A DNA stretch of 48,548 nucleotides from Nitrospira sp. CG24B (GTDB taxonomy: Bacteria; Nitrospirota; Nitrospiria; Nitrospirales; Nitrospiraceae), in assembly GCA_002869845.2 (NCBI GenBank), contig NEWS02000008.1, positions 62,815 to 111,362 on the forward strand, written 5' to 3'. Under the pieces are notes generated by a model. It made no database searches. It was not told the DNA's origin and worked only from the letters and a program-made list of their open reading frames with translations. Positions 39,325-47,708 of this stretch are shown one piece after another (within the stretch, counting starts at the first letter, position 1; the number at the start of each line of letters is the position of its first letter). The translations under genes were made by a program, and so were the position numbers.

Positions 39325-39699
39325 ACTCCCTACCTCCTTCTGTTTGGATGAAATAGTGAAACTACGGAGCACCACGTTTCAGTGAAAGATCCTCCCCCAC
39401 AACTACGTCTCATTTGCCCACATGGAAGGACCGGTTAAAATGTGAGCAAGTATCCGACAAAAATCTGAGATGAGTCAAGGGAAATATTATGGGTTAGGCT
39501 CGCGAAACACTCGTATAAAGCCTACATGGCAAGCGTGGTTCGTACGACCCCACCTATACGCTTGCGGATGGTTGAAGTCAAGTTCAGCAGGGCTGTGCCA
39601 TGACGTCTGTCCCTCTCGGCGGGCCATGCAATGTGCGTTTTTGTCCGAATGAACTCTCTCGATCAACTACCGTGGGTTGGGCTTGATGTAGAGCCTGAT
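39325..39699 (-). promoter_or_regulatory. Leader region of the amo genes (between copD and amoC)
   Basis: 375 bases without a gene, where an amoC-amoA-amoB promoter would be expected on the - strand. I see TTGTCG at 39,455-39,460 (reverse) with a weak A/T-rich -10 candidate downstream, which is not enough to assign boxes. No terminator separates it clearly from copD. Confidence 0.35.
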
Positions 39700-41715
39700 T
39701 CAATGGACGTGATCACCGGGGGGAGGCAAGATCTCTCGCTCTTGATTGAGCTGTGTGATCTGTTGTGTCAAAAGGCTCATGTCTGTCCAGCTTGGTCCAT
39801 CTCCATGAGGAATCCATCGAGCTCGTAGGTATCCGAATCGGTCGAAGAGAAACTCCATGTGACTCTGGCGAGTGCCCTCGCCGAACAAGTCAGGAATGGA
39901 GAGTGTTCGGCGGAACAGCGCATAGCTGCGGGAGATCTCCCGTCCGCCTTGAGTGATGACGGGGAACGGCATTCCCTGTGCGAGTGAGGTCAGCTCATCC
40001 GGAGGAAGGTCGGTCATTGGGACTGCCAGGATAGCCGTGCCGGTTGTGGTAATCGCGGTCGAAGCTGTACGAAGTTGATCAAGCCGAACACGCGACTCCG
40101 GCCAGGAAAATAACACGAGCAGTAGGTTTTGTTTTCCTCGGAAGTCTTTCAAGGTGCCGCTTGAACCATCGTGCGCCGTATACGAAAAGTTCGGGGTGGC
40201 CATAAACGGCTGCTCAGGCAGAATACGGGGCGTGATGATTCGGGATTGATACCCTCGGGAATTGGCATGGAGAAAGTTCAGGAGATCCCAGCGCTCTTCT
40301 TCTGAAAATTTCTCACCGAAGGCCGGCATGACACCGTTGAATCGTCCGTAGGTCAGCCAATGGAAGAAGTCACCTGCCGTGTGCATGGCGGTGTGAGGCT
40401 CCGTCAGCAGGTCGACGGGTTGTTTCGGCAGCGTCTTAGCCAATACCCCGTTCCCTTTTGCCTGTGGGCCATGGCAGGGAATGCAATTCCCTGTGAATAG
40501 CTCGACGCCATTGGCAATCGAGATGGCATCGAACGGAACCGGGGTCTTCCGATACGTCTCCGGGTAGGATTGTACCGCAATGGGATAGAATGTCGCACCA
40601 AGCCCGAGGATCCCCAGCAGGGTTGGAACAGCGATGCGCCACGAGGTTGCCCACTGTTTTTTGCGGCTGAGTACGATGGTCGTTCCAGCTATGATCAAGA
40701 GTACAAGGCCGGTTAGCACAATGGCCCGTACAAGCCAGTCGTCCCATGTTGCGTCGATAGAGAAGCGGAATGGGTAGGGCCAGTTATCGATGACCTCATG
40801 CTTAGCCGGGACCGCATTGGCCAGTAAGGTCGCGACGACGACCAGGAGAATGGCGAGGCCAAACTCAACGGTTACCCATGTCCGAAGTTTCTGCCCACTT
40901 GTTGCGGTTTGCTCGGAGCGTTGCCGAATCGATGGGATCCAAAGGGACTTTGCTCGCGAGGCGATGGAAAGAATGACGGCAAGCAACGTGAGCTTTGTGA
41001 TGAGCAGCCAGCCATAGGCGGTCGCGACCAGTCCGGCGTAATTGGTCTCAAACATGCGATCGGCCACGACGATGCCTGATATGACAACAACGATCATTGT
41101 GACGAGGGCCAATCTCGAGAAGCGAGCCAGCACGTCACCGATATGGGATCTTTCGTCAGCTGATCCGGTCGCGATGGTGGAGGCAACAAGAATTACGCCC
41201 GGGAGACCGCCGAACCAAACGCTAGCTACGATAAGATGTAGGGCATAGATTACGGTGGCCAAAACCGCTTGCTCTTCGGCCGCCGAATGGCTAGCGAGAG
41301 AACCGAGGGCCAGGGGCAGCGCCGCCGCTGATGCACCTATGACGTAGCGCCATTGCGCAGCAGGAGCAACCTGTATGTACAGAACGATCACTAGGACAGC
41401 AAGCGCACTCGCAGCGCGCAGGGTCCAGATAAATCCGATATGAGTCTTCTGGATAAAGTCCAACCAGGCTTGCGGGTTCCAGGCATTCTCAGGGGATCCG
41501 GTAGCCTGCGCGGTCGTCGTAGCCAAGAGACCGACTAGGCCGATCAGTAGGAGGGTGGCCAACCAAGGAAAAGTCTTCTTTAGACGAGCCAGCCACGAAT
41601 GCCCTGATTCGAGACTCTTCGGCTCGGCGATTGCTAGAAAAACGCAACCCCCGATCAGCATCATGTTGGACGCGAGTTGCAGACAGCGAAGCAGCGTACC
41701 GACGGCCTCGATCAT
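39700..41715 (-). CDS. copD: CopD copper-resistance domain fused to cytochrome c and thioredoxin-like domains
   Basis: The 671-residue protein has three parts. Residues 1 to about 375 form a CopD-like membrane domain with about eight or nine helices and HLIVASVWFGGLPG, a metal-related motif. A mono-heme class I cytochrome c follows (C411-I-P-C-H415, with a likely axial Met in GVMPAFG). The C-terminal part (about 500-671) looks like an SCO/peroxiredoxin-type thioredoxin fold (PNFSYTAHDGSSGTLKDFRG, in part) without active-site cysteines. CopD proteins move copper across the inner membrane; the added domains hint at redox-linked copper handling for AMO. It overlaps copC by ATGA. Confidence 0.85.
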   Translation of the reverse strand: MIEAVGTLLRCLQLASNMMLIGGCVFLAIAEPKSLESGHSWLARLKKTFPWLATLLLIGLVGLLATTTAQATGSPENAWNPQAWLDFIQKTHIGFIWTLRAASALAVLVIVLYIQVAPAAQWRYVIGASAAALPLALGSLASHSAAEEQAVLATVIYALHLIVASVWFGGLPGVILVASTIATGSADERSHIGDVLARFSRLALVTMIVVVISGIVVADRMFETNYAGLVATAYGWLLITKLTLLAVILSIASRAKSLWIPSIRQRSEQTATSGQKLRTWVTVEFGLAILLVVVATLLANAVPAKHEVIDNWPYPFRFSIDATWDDWLVRAIVLTGLVLLIIAGTTIVLSRKKQWATSWRIAVPTLLGILGLGATFYPIAVQSYPETYRKTPVPFDAISIANGVELFTGNCIPCHGPQAKGNGVLAKTLPKQPVDLLTEPHTAMHTAGDFFHWLTYGRFNGVMPAFGEKFSEEERWDLLNFLHANSRGYQSRIITPRILPEQPFMATPNFSYTAHDGSSGTLKDFRGKQNLLLVLFSWPESRVRLDQLRTASTAITTTGTAILAVPMTDLPPDELTSLAQGMPFPVITQGGREISRSYALFRRTLSIPDLFGEGTRQSHMEFLFDRFGYLRARWIPHGDGPSWTDMSLLTQQITQLNQEREILPPPGDHVH

Positions 41716-42113
41716 TTCCTTTGAGTGTCGCCCTTTACGGTGAAGTCGAAGGTAGACTCAACCACATGGCCATCGACCGAGAGGACACGGAACTTGATGG
41801 AGTACTTACCGGGAGCCAGCTCGGGAATGGGCAACACGATCGATTTCTGGTCATCAGGTGCAAGGGTGGGCTTGGCATCGGTGATTGGCTGTTTTTGGGC
41901 ATCAAGGACTACGAGCGAGGCGTAGTCTCCTTCAATTTTCTCGTTGAACCACAGTCGCACCTGTGTTGGCGACTTGGTAAGCACGGCTCGGCGTGGAGGC
42001 TCGGCCTTGACTAACATGGAATGCGCCAAAGCCGAGGTTACGGGTGCTGCCAAGATGAACATGATGACCAAGATGAAGCGCGTGAACATATTCATGCCTG
42101 CTGGGCCGACCAT
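41712..42113 (-). CDS. copC: Periplasmic copper-binding protein CopC
   Basis: The 133-residue precursor has a signal peptide cut at ALA-H31, giving the N-terminal histidine that, with D114-G-H116, would form the Cu(II) site of CopC proteins. The cupredoxin-like fold is seen in AEPPRRAVLTKSPTQVRLWF and DGHVVES. It probably binds and delivers copper in the periplasm. The start is ATG 42,113 behind GGGGAG; a shorter start at residue 7 is possible. It overlaps copD by four bases. Confidence 0.92.
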   Translation of the reverse strand: MVGPAGMNMFTRFILVIMFILAAPVTSALAHSMLVKAEPPRRAVLTKSPTQVRLWFNEKIEGDYASLVVLDAQKQPITDAKPTLAPDDQKSIVLPIPELAPGKYSIKFRVLSVDGHVVESTFDFTVKGDTQRK

Positions 42114-42195
42114 GAGTTCTCCCCACGCTCGATTGCTACACCTACGTGTGATGCATCGGGCGGTCTAGTCTGGCGTTCCCTTGAGAAGTCGCTTC

Positions 42196-42780
42196 CTACG
42201 ATACCCGGACCCGTGATGGCTTGCGAGGATCTCGGAAGGCGTAGAACACGGCAACGACAATGCCTACGAAGACCGGCACAATAACCATCATGTAGTGCGA
42301 GAGATGAGAGATGATGCCTTGTTCACCGACTGAAAAAGAAAATCGTGCGAGATGTTCGCGACTTTGACCTATGGAAACTAATCCGACGAACTTCCCAGGT
42401 GTATCGAAGTTGTATTTCACGTCGATTGATCCAGTGGAGTAGACCTTGGAGGGGAGGTGTGCGATTGTTATCGCTTCGAGATTATCCTCCGAGCCAGTAT
42501 CTTTAATGATTCTCACTTCTACTGGGATAGAGCGGAGCTCCTGTTCGACATAATCGAGCACCAAAACGGTGTTCCCCACCGCCGGAAGCTCCTGGCAGAA
42601 TTTCCGATCGTAGTACATGTCAGGCAGGTAGCTTGCAAAAAGCATCTTATAGGGTCCAGCGTGGAGGACGCATGTATCTGCTGCCAATTCATGCCCATGT
42701 TGGGCCATCGCGGAAAAAGGCGCGACGACCAAAAGGAATACACAGAACACCCAAGCACGGATGAGAAGATGACCGGACAT
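42196..42780 (-). CDS. amoD: AmoD/AmoE (PmoD)-family protein, copy nearest copC
   Basis: A 194-residue membrane-anchored periplasmic protein with a signal peptide (cut near AMA-Q), H28 and H30 at the mature end, and Cys37, Met46 and Cys62. A beta domain (LDYVEQELRSIPVEVRIIKD) and a C-terminal helix (about 163-183) follow. The Cys-25-residues-Cys pattern recurs in the next two genes and is a likely copper site, as described for PmoD. I start at ATG 42,780, six bases after GAGGG, not at the TTG before it. Assignment as AmoD rather than AmoE follows from its closer similarity to the middle copy and is inference. Confidence 0.75.
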   Translation of the reverse strand: MSGHLLIRAWVFCVFLLVVAPFSAMAQHGHELAADTCVLHAGPYKMLFASYLPDMYYDRKFCQELPAVGNTVLVLDYVEQELRSIPVEVRIIKDTGSEDNLEAITIAHLPSKVYSTGSIDVKYNFDTPGKFVGLVSIGQSREHLARFSFSVGEQGIISHLSHYMMVIVPVFVGIVVAVFYAFRDPRKPSRVRVS

Positions 42781-42843
42781 ATTCAACCCTCGTTTTTCTC
42801 TAAATCCTCAGCATTCAAAACGGTTCTGCTATGGTCTCAAGCC

Positions 42844-43428
42844 TTAGGACGCTACGGGTTGCGACGGCTTGCGGTCTCTCATGAAAAACACAATCCCTAG
42901 GACAATGAGCACCGCAGCCACAGGAAACATGTAGATATTTAAGAACTTGGTATAGAACTTCGGCTCTCCCACCGAAAATGGAAACTTGGAAACATGTTCT
43001 TTCTTGTTGCCCACGGTGACGATGCCGACAAATTTTCCGGGCTTGTCAAAGGTATAGGCAAAGTCGATAGAGCCATTGGGATACACTTTGGCCGGAAGGT
43101 TAAACACGGTGTCGGCCTCAAGGTTGGCCTCTGTGCCGGTGTCTTTGATAAGACGAACTTCGGCAGGGAGAGTGCGAAGCTCTTGCTCAATGTAATCCAG
43201 CACGACAATTGTTTGGCCGACCGCTGGGATATCCTCACAGAATTGTTTTTGTTGAGTGTTTTCAGGCTGATACCCACTGAAGTGCATCGTGTAGGGGCCG
43301 ATCGTGAGCTTGCACATGTCCTCGGCCATAGAGAGCCCACCGTGAGCATGGACCTGCGAGGACAAGAGAGCACTCAGAACAACTACCGCACATCCAACTG
43401 TCAGTTTCAGTAATACGAAAGACTTCAT
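42844..43428 (-). CDS. amoD: AmoD/AmoE (PmoD)-family protein, middle copy
   Basis: A 194-residue paralogue of the previous gene: signal peptide cut at VHA-H29, then Cys39, Met48 and Cys64, the shared segment LDYIEQELRTLPAEVRLIKD, and one C-terminal helix (about 167-184) with a basic tail. Similarity to the neighbour is highest in the region VYPNGSIDFAYTFDKPGKFV. The copies are separated by 63 bases, so they are probably in one transcript and arose by tandem duplication. Function is unproven; proteins of this family support the copper enzyme. Confidence 0.75.
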   Translation of the reverse strand: MKSFVLLKLTVGCAVVVLSALLSSQVHAHGGLSMAEDMCKLTIGPYTMHFSGYQPENTQQKQFCEDIPAVGQTIVVLDYIEQELRTLPAEVRLIKDTGTEANLEADTVFNLPAKVYPNGSIDFAYTFDKPGKFVGIVTVGNKKEHVSKFPFSVGEPKFYTKFLNIYMFPVAAVLIVLGIVFFMRDRKPSQPVAS

Positions 43429-43505
43429 GAACGTGTCCTCTTTTTTACAATTTTTTTACAATGGTGAAGAGAATGCTCAGATACTGACCTGCGTCGTCCG
43501 ATTAC

Positions 43506-44093
43506 TCATGAGCGACGGCGTGATGCAAACCATCCCCGCACTCGACCCGATTTCGAGATCTCATATCCGACAACCCCGAGTACCAGCAGCAATGCCAATG
43601 GTCCAAGAGCTGCGCGTCCAAGCTTTGAATAGTCAGCCTGCTGCACTCGCAACAGGTAGGTGGAAGGGCTGAGCCCTTCTGCCGTGATGATCAATTTGTA
43701 GAGCCCCTTTTCCAGCGTGGCTTCACCCCTTACAATCCCATCAGGGTGAGAAACCGGCTTCCAATAGGCCACGGTCTTCGCCTCGTCCTGCTCGTTTTCA
43801 TTGACTCCTTGAATGATCTTGACCCCTACCGGCATCGTGCGCAGGCTCGGGTCGACAAGGTCCACGACAAGGAAGGTATCCCCCACATCTGGAATCTCTG
43901 TGCAGTACTGAGCCTTCGGCTCAATTTGGGGCTGGTAGGCACTGAAATGCACCATATTCCCACCGATTTTGCGCACACAAATGTCCTCTTCCATCGCCAC
44001 ATTCCCATGTGCGACGGCGGCAGTAGGGCCGATTACGGTTACGAGGACCAAGACCAGGAGGGGGAGGCTTATTCGGACCGCACACTTAATCAT
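43506..44093 (-). CDS. amoE: AmoD/AmoE (PmoD)-family protein, most divergent copy
   Basis: A 195-residue protein of the same plan: signal peptide cut at AVA-H29, Cys39, Met47, Cys64, GDTFLVVDLVDPSLRTMPVG in place of the LDYVEQEL segment, and a C-terminal helix (about 164-182). It is clearly related but more distant than the other two, so I suggest AmoE, by inference from the amoE-amoD pairs of ammonia oxidisers. It is the first gene of the amo/cop cluster in transcription order, divergent from bacterioferritin. Confidence 0.7.
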   Translation of the reverse strand: MIKCAVRISLPLLVLVLVTVIGPTAAVAHGNVAMEEDICVRKIGGNMVHFSAYQPQIEPKAQYCTEIPDVGDTFLVVDLVDPSLRTMPVGVKIIQGVNENEQDEAKTVAYWKPVSHPDGIVRGEATLEKGLYKLIITAEGLSPSTYLLRVQQADYSKLGRAALGPLALLLVLGVVGYEISKSGRVRGWFASRRRS

Positions 44094-44298
44094 GACGTCA
44101 TCCGTTGAATGAATTGTTTAGGCAGCCTAGATTCTGAAGAATTTACCATCCTGCAGACTGTTGTTTCAAGTGCTCGAACCCTGCGCCTCGATCTGTCTCG
44201 ATGGGCTATCACCCCGCGCATGGATGTGGCTCGAATAATACTGAGAATCCATTTCACGGAATTTGAGAGACGAAATCAGAATACATCTATTTATCGAG

Positions 44299-44328
44299 TT
44301 GACGACGAGCGCGATACGTGATGATAAT
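44299..44328 (+). promoter_or_regulatory. Sigma-70-type promoter for bacterioferritin
   Basis: TTGACG (44,299-44,304) and GATAAT (44,323-44,328) are 18 bases apart. The bfr ATG follows 41 bases later behind GGAAGGAGG. Confidence 0.55.
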
Positions 44329-44368
44329 GAGATGGGCGGTGACGACTTAACTCGGAAGGAGGCCAAAG

Positions 44369-44845
44369 ATGAAAGCGAAAGAAGGGGTAATTAACATTCT
44401 TAATAAGATCCTGACGGCTGATTTGACTGCCATCAACCAGTATTTTGTCCATGCCAAGATGTGTGAGAACTGGGGATATGAACGGCTGTACCATAAGGTA
44501 CGGGAGCGGAGCATCGACGAGATGAAGGATGCTGACGAACTCATCGGGCATATTCTCTACCTGGAAGGGGTGCCCAATGTGCAGCGAATGAACGCCGTTC
44601 AGGTAGGGGAGACTGTACCGGAACAGTTCACGTTGGATCTGAAAGCGGAGCACGAGATGCTGACTTTGCTGAATGAGGGCATTGTCCATTGCACGAAGGT
44701 CACGGATTTTACGACTCGGCACATGCTGGAAGATATGGCGAAGGATGTCGACGAGCATATTGATTGGATTGAAACTCAATTGGAAACCATCAAGCAAGTT
44801 GGCCTGGAGAATTACCTGGCCGAGCAGATCAAAAAAGAATCCTGA
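44369..44845 (+). CDS. bfr: Bacterioferritin with heme ligand but altered ferroxidase centre
   Basis: Bacterioferritin stores iron in a 24-subunit shell and binds heme between subunits. The 158-residue protein aligns with E. coli Bfr without gaps over its length. The heme ligand Met52 is present. Of the six ferroxidase residues, Glu51, Glu94 and His130 remain, while Glu18 is Asp, His54 is Asp and Glu127 is Val. It may therefore be a heme-binding subunit that depends on a second, active subunit. The ATG follows GGAAGGAGG. Its place beside the amo cluster fits the heavy heme and iron demand of the pathway. Confidence 0.93.
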   Translation: MKAKEGVINILNKILTADLTAINQYFVHAKMCENWGYERLYHKVRERSIDEMKDADELIGHILYLEGVPNVQRMNAVQVGETVPEQFTLDLKAEHEMLTLLNEGIVHCTKVTDFTTRHMLEDMAKDVDEHIDWIETQLETIKQVGLENYLAEQIKKES

Positions 44846-44903
44846 GGGAAATTGCGAAACCCCAAGGAGCATCCTGTACGAAAACTTCGCGAAAAGGGCC
44901 ACG

Positions 44904-45263
44904 ATGCGTGACGGGTCGCAGCGGGTGGTGACACGGCTCCTATGGGCCACTGCCCTCTGTGCCTTGCTCCAGGGCGCTGCTGTCGATCATGGGCGAGCTG
45001 AGGGGGCTCCGGCCATGAGCACAACACTCTGCCATATTCTGAGGACGTTGGAGTCGACCGTGCGTCCAGGAAACCCACTTGATGCGCAAAGCAAATGGCA
45101 AGAGGCTTTAGTGAAGGCGTTTACCGACAATGAATTTAATCGTAAGAAAATGGCTCAGGTGAAAGCGGAGGTCGACAAGCTGACCAGCGCCAGCTGCCCC
45201 AAGGAACGGAAGGCCATGCTCAGGCACTTAGACGCTGACACACTCGGCGAAACCGTCTTCTAA
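44904..45263 (+). CDS. Small exported protein of unknown function
   Basis: A 119-residue protein with a signal peptide (about 1-30: basic start, LLWATALCALLQGAAVD, cut near GRA-E) and a small helical domain with two cysteines (CHILRTLESTV and SASCPKER). I do not recognise the family. The start at ATG 44,904 is chosen because the longer frame overlaps bfr; only 58 bases separate the two genes, so cotranscription is likely. Confidence 0.6.
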   Translation: MRDGSQRVVTRLLWATALCALLQGAAVDHGRAEGAPAMSTTLCHILRTLESTVRPGNPLDAQSKWQEALVKAFTDNEFNRKKMAQVKAEVDKLTSASCPKERKAMLRHLDADTLGETVF

Positions 45264-45292
45264 CAGGCTCCCCAAAACATTTTTCCGTAGCC

Positions 45293-45348
45293 TTCGAGGA
45301 GGTTGTCTCCTGACAACCACGTCAGCCCCCAGACTGCATCTCCTCGAA
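45293..45348. repeat. Double hairpin downstream of the small exported protein gene
   Basis: An inner pair GGTTGTC/GACAACC (45,301-45,307 with 45,312-45,318) adjoins an outer pair TTCGAGGAG/CTCCTCGAA (45,293-45,301 with 45,340-45,348). It could act as a terminator for the convergent transcripts or be an intergenic repeat. Confidence 0.4.
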
Positions 45349-45450
45349 AGGCCTCACCAGAGACGGTAGGGCCTAACCTGTCTGCATTCATAAACAGTGG
45401 GCTGAAAAATCCACCACTTCTCGCGAGTTCAACGCACTATGCAACATGAT

Positions 45451-45651
45451 TCACTCAAGAGTAGGAAAAGTCTTGAGCCATGCTTTCAGTCGTCGCGTCT
45501 TGAGGGATCTTTCCAGCCCCCTGGCCTGTCCCTGTTGACGCTGGACATATTGGCATTTGATACACCAGAGCTGCGGATTGCGATGGCCGATCGGTTCCTG
45601 ACAGCGCCGGCAGGTTATGATGAATGAACACGAAGGAGAATGCGGGTTCAT
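45451..45651 (-). CDS. Possible small zinc-ribbon protein
   Basis: A 66-residue frame with two CxxC pairs 13 residues apart (CRRCQEP, then LWCIKCQY) and a basic C-terminal half. The paired cysteines are the only argument for a real gene; the ribosome site is weak. It may have a nucleic-acid-binding or structural role, if translated at all. Confidence 0.3.
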   Translation of the reverse strand: MNPHSPSCSFIITCRRCQEPIGHRNPQLWCIKCQYVQRQQGQARGLERSLKTRRLKAWLKTFPTLE

Positions 45652-45705
45652 AGCGTTCACCTAGTTCAAGGATGTGTACGAACCAAGATCCATAGCTGTT
45701 ACTGC

Positions 45706-47448
45706 CTATTGATAGTCCTCGTTCAGCGATTTTAAAAATGCCACAAGTGGGGCAATATCACTGGGTGTAAGGGCGATGCCTTGTAGTTGGGGCGCACCAT
45801 TGCGGAGTGTTCCCGCACGGGCTTGGTCTGAGACGTCGATATAGAAATCGATCACGTCGTTCAAGGTATCGAATTGACCGTTGTGCATGAAGGGCTCCGA
45901 ATGTCCGAGGTCGCGAAGACCAGGTGTTTTGAATCGAGCGATCGCACGATTCAAGAGGTCGCTTTGAGACACGGAGCACGGTTGCGCATCATCGCAGAGG
46001 ATGGTTCGGATCTTGTCTTGCGGCGCAGGCATGTCGGGGTTGGCGAAGACGTTCCACAGGCCCAGGTCAGTCAATGTCGTGCCGGCAGCGGGAACGGCTC
46101 GGAATCGCTCGCTGGCTTTCGGGTGTTGTTCGGTAGCCGGGAGGTCCTCGGCGGTTCGCGCCGCGAGCGTGGGAATGGTTAAATTCCTGAAGGCCCCATC
46201 ACCATGACCTGGAATCTCATCATATTCTTTCTGTGTCGTCCCCGTATTATGGGCCTTGAAATCGGTGAAGTTCGGCGCGGCATGGCAGGCGACACAGTTC
46301 CCAATTTTCCCGGTCGTCAGTTCAGCCGGTGCAGCAGGCAGCGTCGCCGGTTCCGTCAGAAACATCTTCAACCCGGCCAATTCCTGCGCCCCAAACAAGA
46401 ATGGCTGGGTATGAAATTGGAACTGACCGTCTGTTCTGTTGGGGTTCAACGTGACAAACTGAAGCGTTCGAGCCGACTCACGCGAGTTGACGAGCTGCAG
46501 CAGGCGCCTGCTGTAATCCATGGGAGATTCGTTGGCATTGGGCGATTGCGGGAGTCCGTTGGTCTCTAGGAATATATCAAACGGCGAGCGGATCGGCGCG
46601 CCGCTGTCTTCGGTTTGAGAAAAGAGGAGGCCGTTGACGTATGCGGCGACGACCCTCACGACGGCATCGAACACCTCCTGGTCGGTCGCGGAGCCGATCG
46701 TCTTGCGGAATTCCGAGGTGAGCTGGAATTCCTCTGGTATGGACGTATCAGTCCCGCTGAACAGCACGTTGAAGGGGGTTCCATCGAACTCCTTCGCGAG
46801 ATCTCCGGTGCCGTTGTCGGAGCGGACTACGCGAGCGATATGAGCAATAGCCTGAGTGCGTTCTCCAGGTAGCCAGCCGAAGTTTCTCCCTGTGAAGGTG
46901 GCCGCGATCAGTTCTTCCATAGAATGAAATTCGGCATCAAAATGGAACAAGACGCCGCCTGGTCGATCGAGCGCAGCATTGACAAGTGGAGGCGAATTGC
47001 GGACGGCAACAGTCTTGCCGTCCGCTCGGGCCGGGAGGGGGCTGCGGCGCGCAAAGTCAGCATAGGCTCGCATGCCGCCTCTCGGCGCATCTAGAACATC
47101 GTCAACCAAATGACAAGCCCGGCAATTCATGGAGAGGTCCTTGAACGGCCCCGGGTCGATCGGCGCATTCAATGTTTCCACTGTATCGACGACGCGATCA
47201 CCGATATTCGGGTTATTGATATTGCCGCCGTTGTCCAGAGACACCTTAAAAGCCTGGGCGAATCGCGTTTCGAGAAACAGCCGTTCGCCCACGGCTTCTT
47301 CGGCGCCGGGCGTTCCAGTGGAAGCGATAGGGAGCGAAGGGGGGGAGTCTCCATCCCCTGAGCAGGCAACCGCTCCGATGAGGAAAAGCATCGAGCCTAG
47401 AAAAGCCAGAGAGGTCTGTGTGTGACTTGTCATCCTGTCACGACTCAT
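45706..47448 (-). CDS. Di-heme cytochrome c peroxidase/MauG-like lipoprotein
   Basis: The 580-residue protein starts at ATG 47,448 behind AAAGGA and has a lipobox GAVAC, so it is likely a lipid-anchored periplasmic protein. Two CxxCH motifs are visible (CRACH, near residue 110, and CVACH, about residue 390), with the family ending DLGHSEPFMHNGQFDTL and VIDFYIDVSDQARAG. Relatives either reduce hydrogen peroxide or, like MauG, modify protein residues. The N-terminal part is longer than in ordinary peroxidases. The exact substrate cannot be read. It is followed by intergenic text and convergent genes. Confidence 0.82.
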   Translation of the reverse strand: MSRDRMTSHTQTSLAFLGSMLFLIGAVACSGDGDSPPSLPIASTGTPGAEEAVGERLFLETRFAQAFKVSLDNGGNINNPNIGDRVVDTVETLNAPIDPGPFKDLSMNCRACHLVDDVLDAPRGGMRAYADFARRSPLPARADGKTVAVRNSPPLVNAALDRPGGVLFHFDAEFHSMEELIAATFTGRNFGWLPGERTQAIAHIARVVRSDNGTGDLAKEFDGTPFNVLFSGTDTSIPEEFQLTSEFRKTIGSATDQEVFDAVVRVVAAYVNGLLFSQTEDSGAPIRSPFDIFLETNGLPQSPNANESPMDYSRRLLQLVNSRESARTLQFVTLNPNRTDGQFQFHTQPFLFGAQELAGLKMFLTEPATLPAAPAELTTGKIGNCVACHAAPNFTDFKAHNTGTTQKEYDEIPGHGDGAFRNLTIPTLAARTAEDLPATEQHPKASERFRAVPAAGTTLTDLGLWNVFANPDMPAPQDKIRTILCDDAQPCSVSQSDLLNRAIARFKTPGLRDLGHSEPFMHNGQFDTLNDVIDFYIDVSDQARAGTLRNGAPQLQGIALTPSDIAPLVAFLKSLNEDYQ

Positions 47449-47614
47449 GGTGCACCGTTCCTTTGTGTTGGGTAAATAAGTATGTCCAGCTGTAGGTCTT
47501 CGTCGATCACATGTGATAGGGGTAGATAAAACATGTTGCATGAATGATTTCATCGTCCTTGCCATGTCGATTCCGCTTGTCTGTCCCATCACAATCAGCC
47601 GTTGAATTGGGGCG

Positions 47615-47705
47615 GCAAGGGCCCTCGGGAGGCGAGGACCCTTGCCGATAAAGTGGGAGGTGTGGGGCTTCCCACTTTGAAGCCGGCGTAGGACTGCCGC
47701 CGGCT
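47615..47705 (-). terminator. Cluster of three hairpins between the HD-GYP and peroxidase-like genes
   Basis: Three stems occur in order: 47,615-47,627 with 47,633-47,645 (12 of 13 pairs), 47,650-47,658 with 47,670-47,678 (9 pairs), and 47,681-47,687 with 47,699-47,705 (7 pairs). They lie just after the HD-GYP stop. No T run supports a classical terminator. Confidence 0.5.
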
Positions 47706-47708
47706 GTG

